A DNA stretch of 13,016 bases from Candidatus Peregrinibacteria bacterium CG11_big_fil_rev_8_21_14_0_20_46_8 (GTDB taxonomy: Bacteria > Patescibacteriota > Gracilibacteria > UBA1369 > UM-FILTER-53-11). Below the pieces are notes generated by a model. That model was not told the origin of the DNA. It saw only the letters and a program-made list of their open reading frames with translations, and made no database searches. Each line of letters starts with the position of its first letter. Position 1 is the first letter of the stretch. Below are positions 5,504 through 12,708 of this stretch, piece after piece. Location: NCBI GenBank assembly GCA_002796025.1, contig PCVQ01000015.1, positions 1 to 13,016 of the forward strand, in the 5' to 3' direction. The position numbers were made by a program, and so were the translations under genes.

Positions 5504-7213
5504 TTACTTCAATGCCTTCCTAAGCTTTTCAAGCTCTAGCGCATTCACCACATCCTTTTTCTCACACCAGCCTCTGCGCGCCCAGCGGACGCCGAGTTCC
5601 ATAAGTTCTAAACTTGCGGTGGTGTGAGAATCGGAATCGATTGAGAATTTGCACTTCCAGCGCTTTGCCTCGCGGATATAAAAATCCTGTAAATCGAGCC
5701 GCAAGTATTGGCTGTTAATTTCGAGAACCGTGCCGGTATTTGCCGCTTGTTTAAAAATTTTCTCGTAATCAATTTGATACGGTTTGCGGCGTCCAATAAG
5801 ACGCCCGCTTGGATGTCCGATAATATGCACGTAGGGATTCTGCATCGCCTTTATGATGCGCTCCGTATTATCTTGGTTAAAACGGCTGTGCACCGATGCG
5901 ACGACAATATCAAACTCTTTTAAGATGTTATCCGGATAATCGATCGAACCATCCGGCAAAATATCTACTTCTGTGCCAAAAAGTATCGTGATTTTTTTCA
6001 ACTTCTTATTGAGTGCATCAAGTTCTTTTTTCTTTTCTTTTAAACGCTCCAGACTGAGCCCGCGCGCAACACGCAAATTCTGCGAGTGATCGGTCATGGC
6101 AAGGTATTCATACCCGAGTTTTTCGGCAGCGAGGGCCATTTCTTCCATAGTGTTGGCACCATCAGACCATTTTGAGTGGGAGTGAAGATCACCACGAATA
6201 TCTTTCAATTCAATCAATTTTGGAATCGCGTGCTTTTGCGCCGCCTGAATTTCACCCGTATTTGTGCGCAGCTCCGGCGGGATATATTGCATATTTAAGG
6301 ACGCATAACACTCCTCTTCAGTCTTGCTCGCAACTCTCTTTTCGCCCTTGAAAAAGCCGTATTCAGACAATTTCATGCCGCGGGCTTTAGCAATGGTCCG
6401 CAATGCAACATTGTGCTGCTTAGAGCCGGTAAAGTACTGCAGTGCGCTACCGAATTCGTCCGGTGCAACCAAGCGCAAATCCACTTGCAATCCGTCTTTT
6501 GTAACGATCGAAGTCTTTGTCTCACCGCTTACCAAAACCCGCTCTACCAATGGCAAGTCACGAAAGCACTTCATGATTTTTTTGCTTTTATTCATGTCAC
6601 CTGAAGCCAGCAAATCGATGTCGCCGACTGTTTCTTCTGCGCGGCGAAATGAACCGGCAGGGACCACTCTACTTATACCTTCGCACTTTTCGAGAGCAGC
6701 TATCATCGTCTTTACAGCCAAAAAGACCGTACCAATGGAGCGGCGCTCGGTTAGCGAGTTGCTGATTTCCAATCCTTCCAACATTTTTTGTGCAGATTTT
6801 TCACCAAGTCCGGGCAGCTTTTGCAAACTGCCGTCGGCAATAGCTTTCTTAAGTGCTGCAATACTTCCAACGCCCAATTGATCGTGAAGCATTTTAATGC
6901 GCTTTGGACCAAGCGTCGGTACAGTAAAAAGCTCAAAAATTCCTTTGGGAACTGCACGCTTTAAAAGCTCATACTCTTCAATCTCGCCATTTTCAATGTA
7001 CTCCTCTATTTTTGCAGCAATCCCCTGGCCAATGCCCTTTACCTTTCGCAAACGATCTTCGGCAACTAGCTTTTCAACACTTTCTGGAAGCGATTCAATG
7101 GTAAGTGCCACATTCTGATACGCCCGAATTCGAAAGCGGTCACTAGGATCGCCCAAAAACTCGAGAATTTCGGCCATCTGGTTAAAAATCTTTGCAAGCT
7201 CTTGGTTCACCAT
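5504..7213 (-). CDS. polX: DNA polymerase X with PHP exonuclease domain
   Basis: The 569-residue protein has the full bacterial PolX layout. A helix-hairpin-helix 8-kDa region (about 1-150) carries GIGQGIAAKIEEYI and a second HhH, LPGLGEKSAQKML. The nucleotidyltransferase palm has GSFRR (187-191), catalytic D198 and D200 in GDIDLL, and D245 in VDLRLV. The C-terminal PHP domain (about 336-569) has DLHSHS (342-347), TDHS (374-377), E415, H442, GHPSGR (466-471) and DSDSH (526-530). The family fills short gaps in base-excision repair, and the PHP domain gives 3'-5' exonuclease activity; all catalytic residues appear present. The start at MVNQ is chosen because a TATAAT box ends six bases before it and because 18 extra upstream codons lack family similarity. 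Its promoter overlaps that of the divergent pseudouridine synthase gene. Confidence 0.95.
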   Translation of the reverse strand: MVNQELAKIFNQMAEILEFLGDPSDRFRIRAYQNVALTIESLPESVEKLVAEDRLRKVKGIGQGIAAKIEEYIENGEIEEYELLKRAVPKGIFELFTVPTLGPKRIKMLHDQLGVGSIAALKKAIADGSLQKLPGLGEKSAQKMLEGLEISNSLTERRSIGTVFLAVKTMIAALEKCEGISRVVPAGSFRRAEETVGDIDLLASGDMNKSKKIMKCFRDLPLVERVLVSGETKTSIVTKDGLQVDLRLVAPDEFGSALQYFTGSKQHNVALRTIAKARGMKLSEYGFFKGEKRVASKTEEECYASLNMQYIPPELRTNTGEIQAAQKHAIPKLIELKDIRGDLHSHSKWSDGANTMEEMALAAEKLGYEYLAMTDHSQNLRVARGLSLERLKEKKKELDALNKKLKKITILFGTEVDILPDGSIDYPDNILKEFDIVVASVHSRFNQDNTERIIKAMQNPYVHIIGHPSGRLIGRRKPYQIDYEKIFKQAANTGTVLEINSQYLRLDLQDFYIREAKRWKCKFSIDSDSHTTASLELMELGVRWARRGWCEKKDVVNALELEKLRKALK

Positions 7214-7225
7214 AGTGGTATTATA
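7214..7225. promoter_or_regulatory. Shared symmetric -10 between polX and rRNA pseudouridine synthase
   Basis: On the minus strand TATAAT (7225-7220) ends six bases before the polX ATG at 7213, predicting a leaderless transcript. On the plus strand almost the same bases read TATTAT (7219-7224), a possible -10 for the divergent gene starting at 7250. One near-palindromic -10 could therefore serve both directions. The polX side is the stronger match. Confidence 0.5.
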
Positions 7226-7249
7226 CAGCACGCAAATTATTCTTCCTGT

Positions 7250-7972
7250 ATGAAAGTTCGCCTCCACAAATATCTTGCAGACAAAGGAGTGGCATCGCGC
7301 CGGAAGGCCGAACAGTACATTCGCGACGGCTTAATACAAGTAAATGGAAAAGTCGTGCGCGAGATGGGAGTACAGATTGATCCCGAAAAAGACCGGGTCG
7401 AAATCGACCCGTCTCTTCCAAAGCTGCAAGAGCAGCACTTTGTGTATTATGCTTTGCACAAACCGGTGGGATATGTCTCGACGGTCAGCGGCAAAGAACG
7501 CCCTAAAGTTACCGAACTTATTAAAGATGATGACCAGCGCCTCTTTCCTGTTGGACGTTTAGACAAATTAACATCTGGTCTCCTCCTGATGACAAATGAT
7601 GGGCGTCTCACCTATCAACTCACCCATCCAAAATTTGAAAAAGAGAAGGAGTATGTTGTAAAGGTACGAGAAACTATTACTCCAAAGCATCTGACTATTC
7701 TCACAGAACCCTTTTTTATTCAAGGAAGAAAGACGCAACCGCCAACAATTGTGCAGCAAAGTCCCCACATGCTGCGCATAATAATTAAAGAGGGCCGCAA
7801 TCGGCAAATACGCCGCATGTGTGAACGCGCTAATCTTCATGTGGAAAAATTAAAGCGAATCCGCATTGGAAAAATAGGCCTGGGTATTCTTGCGCCCGGA
7901 GAATATCGCTCTCTTACAAAGGCGGAACTTGATGCTATCGGCCTCGGCGAATCGGCTGAACCGCGCCGGTAA
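7250..7972 (+). CDS. rluB: rRNA pseudouridine synthase, RsuA/RluB family
   Basis: The 240-residue protein has an N-terminal S4 RNA-binding domain (about 1-55, RLHKYLADKGVASRRKAEQYI). The pseudouridine synthase core follows, with ALHKPVGYVST (68-78), the catalytic GRLDKLTSGLLL motif (D105 expected to be the nucleophile) and EGRNRQIRRMC near residue 185. It isomerises a uridine in rRNA. RluB (23S U2605), RsuA (16S U516) and RluE/F share this architecture, so the symbol is a best guess within the family. ATG 7250 is preferred because MKVRLHKYL is the usual S4 start; the frame open from 7202 adds 16 residues of no similarity. The final 38 bases overlap the 3' end of the secreted-protein gene on the other strand. 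Confidence 0.88.
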   Translation: MKVRLHKYLADKGVASRRKAEQYIRDGLIQVNGKVVREMGVQIDPEKDRVEIDPSLPKLQEQHFVYYALHKPVGYVSTVSGKERPKVTELIKDDDQRLFPVGRLDKLTSGLLLMTNDGRLTYQLTHPKFEKEKEYVVKVRETITPKHLTILTEPFFIQGRKTQPPTIVQQSPHMLRIIIKEGRNRQIRRMCERANLHVEKLKRIRIGKIGLGILAPGEYRSLTKAELDAIGLGESAEPRR

Positions 7973-9032
7973 GAATATCGTGCGTTCGCTTTGCAATCAA
8001 AATAAATTCTGATTTACGAAGTGCTTTATCTAAATAGCACTTTTTACTTATAAAGCGGGATGCAAAACGATGAATTCTCGAACTTTTAATAATGGCACCA
8101 TAGGTAATTTTATCGTCACTAGAGAAATCAAGTTCCCGCATATCGAGTTCTGTTCGCGTAAAATCGCGGCACAAAAAGGCCAATGTAAGGCGCGTGGTAC
8201 GGGTATTTTCAATATCGTAATCGATTACTTTAAGCATCGCACGGTAGACATCGAGACGTGTAGGAACACGAGTCATCAATGTAGATGGGATTAAATCCGC
8301 TTTTTTTGCGGAAGCACGACAGTTGCGCCCGGTAATGGTATCTTCACAAGAGAGTCCCTTAAGTCCAAGTGCAACTTGAGAAAGATATGTCCATGTAAGG
8401 GCATTCTCAGGACCAAAGTTTTTACTCACTGGAAGCGAATATGAGCCGCTTGCTACCATAACATCAGTCACAGCATTGATTGCCGAAAAAATATCACTGC
8501 TTCGGGAAACATCGGCAGGGAACACTGCCTCCTCTTCTTCTGCAGCAGGACGCTCTTCGTCTTGATCCTCATCGTCATCGGTGACTGAGCGGCTGCCGCC
8601 ACCACCAGCAGAAACTGTTTGTCCACCACCACCTCCTCCACTGGAAGCCGGAGTGCTTGGATCTGCGCAATAATCTGTAGCAATTGGCGTAACTACAACA
8701 GGATCGCTACCCGTAATAGTAAGCTGGGAATAGTTTGCAGTCTGTCCTTCAGGAAAACATTGCACGCTAATGCCGCCATCATTGGTAAGATTATGTTTAT
8801 CAAATGAATAGACCAATACATAGGCCGCATCTCCTTTTGTAATTGTTAAACTTGAACTATTTACAACAAGTGAACCAAAGGCAATATCGCTCACGATCTT
8901 GTAGCTGCCCGTGCTCAATACCACGGTAAAATCAGGATCACTCACATTTACATTCTGCGCAGAAGCAGTAACACCGAATGTCAGAGCAGCGAATATTCCG
9001 GCTAATAATCCTATTGGGAGGATTTTTTTCAT
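7935..9032 (-). CDS. Secreted protein with Gly/Ser and acidic linker
   Basis: I do not recognise this 365-residue exported protein. It has a signal peptide (1-25, MKK, hydrophobic core, ASA). A Thr/Ser/Val-rich, probably beta-sandwich region (27-125) follows. Then comes a low-complexity linker, with Gly/Ser at 130-149 and Asp/Glu at 152-169. The C-terminal region (175-365) contains FGPENALTWTYLSQVALGL, vaguely like an S-layer-homology repeat, and an Arg/Lys-rich tail. Six cysteines (92, 122, 229, 238, 288, 332) could form disulphides. A cell-surface or envelope role is inferred. A TATCAT hexamer ends six bases before the ATG although the previous gene stops only 12 bases away, so it may have its own promoter inside that gene's end. 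The tail overlaps the pseudouridine synthase gene by 38 bases. Confidence 0.8.
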   Translation of the reverse strand: MKKILPIGLLAGIFAALTFGVTASAQNVNVSDPDFTVVLSTGSYKIVSDIAFGSLVVNSSSLTITKGDAAYVLVYSFDKHNLTNDGGISVQCFPEGQTANYSQLTITGSDPVVVTPIATDYCADPSTPASSGGGGGGQTVSAGGGGSRSVTDDDEDQDEERPAAEEEEAVFPADVSRSSDIFSAINAVTDVMVASGSYSLPVSKNFGPENALTWTYLSQVALGLKGLSCEDTITGRNCRASAKKADLIPSTLMTRVPTRLDVYRAMLKVIDYDIENTRTTRLTLAFLCRDFTRTELDMRELDFSSDDKITYGAIIKSSRIHRFASRFISKKCYLDKALRKSEFILIAKRTHDILTGAVQPIRRGR

Positions 9033-9044
9033 CCCAATATGATA

Positions 9045-9392
9045 TCATTTTTGCAATAAGTTCACAAGTTCGGAATCAGGTTTTAGGTTAGTCCAGAACT
9101 GCACCTTATCCCAGTTCATATAGATTGTATTTGCGGCTTCCAGCTCAAATTCTCCTGGAATATCTTCTTCAAGCCGGTAAGAATCTGCAAGATAGGGATG
9201 TGAGCTGTTGAGCTCTTTAAGATGACCTACATAGCGATCTCCATTTTCAAAGGTCACTAACTGATACTGCTCTGGAGTAATTGTTGGACCACTCGTTCGC
9301 AAATGGATAACAAAGGCAACTGCCAATATTGTAGCAATAATAATTATGCCGAAAATTGAAATTGGACCGTGATATGTTGATTCGGTATTCAT
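9045..9392 (-). CDS. Small single-pass membrane protein
   Basis: The 115-residue protein has a short polar N-terminus, one transmembrane helix at about 11-30 (Ile/Val/Ala-rich) and a soluble domain of about 80 residues. The domain includes VTFENGDRYVGHLKELNSSHPYLADSYRL, which resembles the 'NGQ-YFG-L' motif I associate with small membrane proteins of Patescibacteria; this is recalled and unchecked. The function is unknown. The C-terminal domain probably faces outside if the N-terminus stays in the cytoplasm. It starts 15 bases after the lepA stop and ends 12 bases before the secreted-protein gene, so the three are closely packed on one strand. Confidence 0.75.
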   Translation of the reverse strand: MNTESTYHGPISIFGIIIIATILAVAFVIHLRTSGPTITPEQYQLVTFENGDRYVGHLKELNSSHPYLADSYRLEEDIPGEFELEAANTIYMNWDKVQFWTNLKPDSELVNLLQK

Positions 9393-9407
9393 ATTGTTTG
9401 TACTGTA

Positions 9408-11216
9408 TCAATTCTCCTCATTTCTTTTCAAGAGCACCAAGAAAGCATCTTGTGGTATTTCAACGCGTCCCATTTTTTTCATACGCTTCTTACCGGCCTT
9501 TTGCTTTTTTAAGAGCTTATCTTTACGTGTCCGGTCGCCTCCATAGAGCTTTTCGGTAACATTCTTCCGGAGTGCCCCAATTGTCTCGCGAGCAATAATT
9601 TTTGCGCCAATGGCAGCCTGAATTGCTATTTCGAAGTTAGCCCGGGGAATAAGTTTTTTGAGCTTTTTGGCTAAAATCGATCCGGTACGGTACGCATCTG
9701 AGCGGTGGGTAATATGCGAAAGGGCTTCGATTTGTTCGCCAGCAACATGCATATCGAGCTTTACAAGATCCTCGACCCGGTACTCTAAAAACTCATAGTT
9801 CATCGAGGCAAATCCGGCAGTCGCACTTTTAAGTGCATCATAAAAATCGAGAATAATTTCGGCCAGTGGCAATTCCCAATACAGAATCGCCCTATTATCA
9901 TCGAGATATTGAATGTTGCGCTGAATGCCGCGCCGCTCATCACAAAGTGTAATAATTTTGCCAATATATTCACGCGGAGTGATGATCTCCAACTTCATAA
10001 AGGGTTCGCGAATTTCACGAAAGCTTCCGCGATCAGGAAGCTCCGAAGGATTCGAAACGCTCCGTATTTCACCCGAATTCATCAAGAGTTCATACGATAC
10101 ACTCGGTGCAGTTGCAATAAGATCGAGATCGTATTCGCGTTCAAGGCGCTCTTGTACAATTTCCATGTGCAGCAGTCCAAGAAAACCACATCGGAATCCA
10201 TGGCCAAGCGCCGTCGAGTTCTCCGGTGAAAATTCCAATGAAGAGTCATTGAGAGACAGCTTGAGTAAGGCATCGCGGAGGAGCGGATACTCTGTTGCAT
10301 CGGTCGGGAAAATTCCGGCATAAACAAATGGTGTTACTTTGCGATATCCGGGAAGTGGCTTAGGATTGGCAGCACTCCCCTTCCACAGGGTGTCACCAAC
10401 ACGTGCTTCAGATACACTTCTCACACCGGTTACAATATATCCGATATCCCCGGCATGCAGGGCACTTTCTGGGCGGTATCCAGGTGCAAAGCGCCCGACC
10501 TCAATTACATCGATGCTGTTTCCCGCATGTAAAAATTTCAAAGTATCCCCTCGGCGAATATCACCGCTCATCATGCGGACATAGGTTACTACCCCTTTAT
10601 AGGTATCATAAACAGAGTCAAAGACAAGCGCCTTTGTCTCTTCATCTTCCATTGATTTTGGCGGCGGTACTCTATCGATAATCGCCTGTAAGAGCTGTGG
10701 AACATTTTCTCCGGTTTTTGCTGAAATATGAATAATGTCGCGCCGGTCGACTGCCAGAGCTTTTTCTAATTCATCGCTGACGCGCTCGACATCCGAGGCA
10801 GGCAAATCTATTTTGTTAAGTACCGGAATAATTGTCAGATCGTGTTCAATTGCAAGAAAGGCATTCGCGAGTGTTTGTGCCTGAATTCCTTGCGTTGCGT
10901 CGACAACCAAAATTGCTCCTTCGACTGCAGCCAAACTTCGGGATACTTCATAGCTAAAATCAACGTGACCTGGTGTATCGATAAGGTTCAACTCATACTG
11001 AACTCCGCCAAGTGTACTCTTCATATGAACTGGCGCGAGCTTGATGGTAATTCCCTTCTCCTGCTCCAATTCCATAGAATCAAGCATTTGTTCACGCTTC
11101 ATCTCACGTTCAGTAAGCGTACCGGTGAGTGCCAATAACCTGTCGGCGAGCGTCGACTTTCCATGGTCGATATGGGCAATAATGCAGAAGTTCCGTATGT
11201 TATTTTGATGAGACAT
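9408..11216 (-). CDS. lepA: Elongation factor 4 (LepA), ribosome-associated GTPase
   Basis: The protein is full length at 602 residues. The GTPase domain has G1 AHIDHGKST (14-22), switch II DTPGHVDF (80-87) and NKID (134-137), along with the family EQEKGITIK segment (51-59). Domains II, III and V follow, and then the LepA-specific C-terminal domain with LYGGDRTRKDKLL and KRMKKMGRVEIPQDAF near the end. EF-4 binds the ribosome and in known systems back-translocates or remodels stalled or initiating ribosomes. The start MSHQNNIRNFCIIAHIDHGK is the usual one. A TGC-TATACT extended -10 ends seven bases before the ATG, predicting a near-leaderless transcript. It is the first of three tightly packed minus-strand genes. 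Confidence 0.97.
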   Translation of the reverse strand: MSHQNNIRNFCIIAHIDHGKSTLADRLLALTGTLTEREMKREQMLDSMELEQEKGITIKLAPVHMKSTLGGVQYELNLIDTPGHVDFSYEVSRSLAAVEGAILVVDATQGIQAQTLANAFLAIEHDLTIIPVLNKIDLPASDVERVSDELEKALAVDRRDIIHISAKTGENVPQLLQAIIDRVPPPKSMEDEETKALVFDSVYDTYKGVVTYVRMMSGDIRRGDTLKFLHAGNSIDVIEVGRFAPGYRPESALHAGDIGYIVTGVRSVSEARVGDTLWKGSAANPKPLPGYRKVTPFVYAGIFPTDATEYPLLRDALLKLSLNDSSLEFSPENSTALGHGFRCGFLGLLHMEIVQERLEREYDLDLIATAPSVSYELLMNSGEIRSVSNPSELPDRGSFREIREPFMKLEIITPREYIGKIITLCDERRGIQRNIQYLDDNRAILYWELPLAEIILDFYDALKSATAGFASMNYEFLEYRVEDLVKLDMHVAGEQIEALSHITHRSDAYRTGSILAKKLKKLIPRANFEIAIQAAIGAKIIARETIGALRKNVTEKLYGGDRTRKDKLLKKQKAGKKRMKKMGRVEIPQDAFLVLLKRNEEN

Positions 11217-11232
11217 CCGGCCTAGTATAGCA
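11217..11232 (-). promoter_or_regulatory. Extended -10 at the lepA start
   Basis: Read on the minus strand, TGC-TATACT (11232-11224) is followed by seven bases (AGGCCGG) and the lepA ATG. Apart from one extra base the geometry matches the M23 and rsmE genes and predicts an almost leaderless mRNA. Confidence 0.55.
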
Positions 11233-11268
11233 GCCTTCCCGGCACTAGCCTAAAGGCTATTTTTAAGG

Positions 11269-11280
11269 TATAATTATTAG
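11269..11280 (+). promoter_or_regulatory. Consensus -10 at the prgI-like start
   Basis: A perfect TATAAT (11269-11274) ends six bases (TATTAG) before ATG 11281, predicting a leaderless transcript for the PrgI/TraC-like pair. It lies about 37 bases from the divergent lepA -10, so the two units have separate but adjacent promoters. Confidence 0.55.
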
Positions 11281-11718
11281 ATGCAATTTAAGATTCCACA
11301 AGATGTATTACGGTCCGATAAGATCGTGGGGCCGCTAACATTACGGCAGCTTATTATGGTAACAGCTGGCGGAGGAACGGCGTACGGCCTCTATTCGGTT
11401 TTAAGCAAACAGTACTTTGTAGAAATCTGGATCTTTCCAGTTGGCTTCATAACACTTCTCACTTTAGCATTTGCATTTCTTAAATATAAAGATATTCCCT
11501 TCGAAAGGGCACTGCTCCTCTTTTTAGAATACCAGCTCAAGCCTCGCCAGCGTACCTGGCAAAAGATGCGAGGCGACTATATTCGCTCAGTTTTTGACAC
11601 AGTGCTTCATGTTGAGAAAAAAGCAGCTAATGATAATGATCTTCAAAAGAAACAAAAGACACTCCATGAAATTGTTAACATCGTAGATACACAAAACCCT
11701 CTAAATCATCAGTCATAA
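11281..11718 (+). CDS. PrgI family membrane protein (type IV secretion-like)
   Basis: The 145-residue protein starts MQFKIPQDVLRSDKIVGPLTLRQ, the typical opening of PrgI-family proteins. Two membrane helices follow (about 22-41 and 48-68), with FLKYKDIPFERAL after them, and then a long charged cytoplasmic tail rich in Lys and Asp. PrgI resembles VirB3, the small inner-membrane component of type IV secretion and conjugation systems. The TraC-like gene follows after three bases, so the two form an operon. No other secretion gene is visible in the window. In a small-genome bacterium this pair might belong to a pilus or uptake machine rather than conjugation; that is inference. Confidence 0.82.
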   Translation: MQFKIPQDVLRSDKIVGPLTLRQLIMVTAGGGTAYGLYSVLSKQYFVEIWIFPVGFITLLTLAFAFLKYKDIPFERALLLFLEYQLKPRQRTWQKMRGDYIRSVFDTVLHVEKKAANDNDLQKKQKTLHEIVNIVDTQNPLNHQS

Positions 11719-11721
11719 ATC

Positions 11722-12456
11722 ATGTGGAATCCACTTTCATTCGCCTCCAAAGGGGTACGGAATAGTAAAGCAAACCCAAAAGCTGCAACACAGCTCCATA
11801 TGCGTATTGCTGAAATTCGTGACAATACCGTAGTGCTAAAAACTGGCGGATTACGAGGTGTCATAAAGGTTTCTAGCGTTAATTTCAATTTGAAATCTGA
11901 AGAAGAACAAAATGCGATTACATTTTCATATCAATCTTTTTTGAATACGCTTGAATTTCCTGTACAAATTGTTATTCGTTCGCGAAAACTCGACCTCGAT
12001 AATTATTTAGAGGCACTCAAAGAAAAGGCAACAAAACAAACGAACCAACTTCTGCAACGTCAAACATTCGACTATATCGATTATATTCAGCACCTCATTG
12101 AATATGCAGACATTATGGAAAAAGAGTTTTATCTTGTGGTGCCAGCCGATCCTGCACGTTCAGTAAAACCAAATTTTATAGAACAATTTTGGAGCCGCAT
12201 GCATCCGGCAGATTCCATTGCCTCAATACGCAGACGGCACCAGGAATTTAATGAATTGAAAAAACAGCTCACCCAGCGCCTTGCCACAGCAAGTAGCGGC
12301 TTGGAAAACTGTGGTCTCAAAACACGTTTGCTCAACACGACGGAGCTGGTTACACTCTTTTACAGTATTTCAAATCCGGATACCGGACGTACGCAAAAAG
12401 TTGACGATCTTTCGAAGAACGACGTAAAGAGTGATACAGAATTAGGACGCACGTAA
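11722..12456 (+). CDS. TraC-like domain protein (VirB4 N-terminal-like, no ATPase)
   Basis: The 244-residue protein resembles the N-terminal domain of VirB4/TraC. A beta-rich segment (23-60, LHMRIAEIRDNTVVLKTGGL then GVIKVSSVNF) is followed by FSYQSFLNTLEFPVQIVIRSRKLDLDNYL (68-96). A helical region follows, with EFYLVV at 135-140. There is no Walker A or B motif, and the protein ends normally with TAA, so the ATPase half typical of VirB4 would have to be a separate gene elsewhere. It starts three bases after the PrgI gene and is part of the same unit. The last 20 residues are polar and probably disordered. Its transcription runs directly towards the 5S rRNA gene 24 bases away. The domain call is from memory of family patterns. 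Confidence 0.75.
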   Translation: MWNPLSFASKGVRNSKANPKAATQLHMRIAEIRDNTVVLKTGGLRGVIKVSSVNFNLKSEEEQNAITFSYQSFLNTLEFPVQIVIRSRKLDLDNYLEALKEKATKQTNQLLQRQTFDYIDYIQHLIEYADIMEKEFYLVVPADPARSVKPNFIEQFWSRMHPADSIASIRRRHQEFNELKKQLTQRLATASSGLENCGLKTRLLNTTELVTLFYSISNPDTGRTQKVDDLSKNDVKSDTELGRT

Positions 12457-12474
12457 AAAACTTTTTTCTCGTGA
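12451..12474. terminator. A/T-tract between traC-like gene and 5S rRNA
   Basis: CACG/CGTG arms enclose an A6-C-T6 core. On the minus strand the 5S transcript would reach T6 about 15 bases after the mature 5S end, and on the plus strand T6 follows the TraC-like stop codon. The core has too little loop for a classical hairpin, so this is at best a weak bidirectional terminator. The long 5S stem just upstream could supply the needed structure for the rRNA side. Confidence 0.3.
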
Positions 12475-12480
12475 TCAGTA

Positions 12481-12594
12481 TTCTGGCGTGGACCTACTTT
12501 CGCAATCTAATGATAACTATCATCGGCCCTGGAGTGCTTAACTGCTGTGTTCGGGATGGGAACAGGTGTTGCCACTCCGGAATACACGCCAGAA
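12481..12594 (-). rRNA. rrf: 5S ribosomal RNA
   Basis: The reverse complement carries the conserved 5S core, including TTCCCATCCCGAACACAG and GCCGATGATAGT. The ends pair as TTCTGGCGTG/CACGCCAGAA. The complementary flanks extend this terminal helix outward to 12470 and 12605 with a single mismatch, forming a precursor stem likely used in 5S maturation. The mature ends are estimated from the helix to within two or three bases. It lies about 110 bases downstream of 23S on the same strand. Confidence 0.95.
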
Positions 12595-12708
12595 TACTGA
12601 CCACGAATTGTAACAATCGCGCCGTGCGCTCCTAATTCTGAAAAAGGAGCGTTATCACGGAGCATTCTTTACCCAATAATTGCTAGTTAAAAGCGAGTAC
12701 TAGAAGAA
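12595..12708 (-). other. 23S-5S spacer with processing hairpin
   Basis: The spacer contains a strong imperfect hairpin. Read on the minus strand, CCGTG, a four-base bulge and CGCTCCT pair with AGGAGCG and CACGG further along, at about 12620-12660. It is a likely processing or boxed structure of the rRNA precursor. No tRNA gene is present in the spacer. Confidence 0.6.

Noticed and set aside
6324..6881. Plus-strand ORF of 185 codons inside polX
   Set aside because: Antisense to the nucleotidyltransferase core of PolX, whose catalytic motifs are intact; composition is that of an antisense frame.
7202..7267. Longer N-termini for both polX and the pseudouridine synthase
   Set aside because: Each extension crosses the intergenic promoter region and shows no family similarity; the shorter starts MVNQ and MKVRLHKYL match their families.
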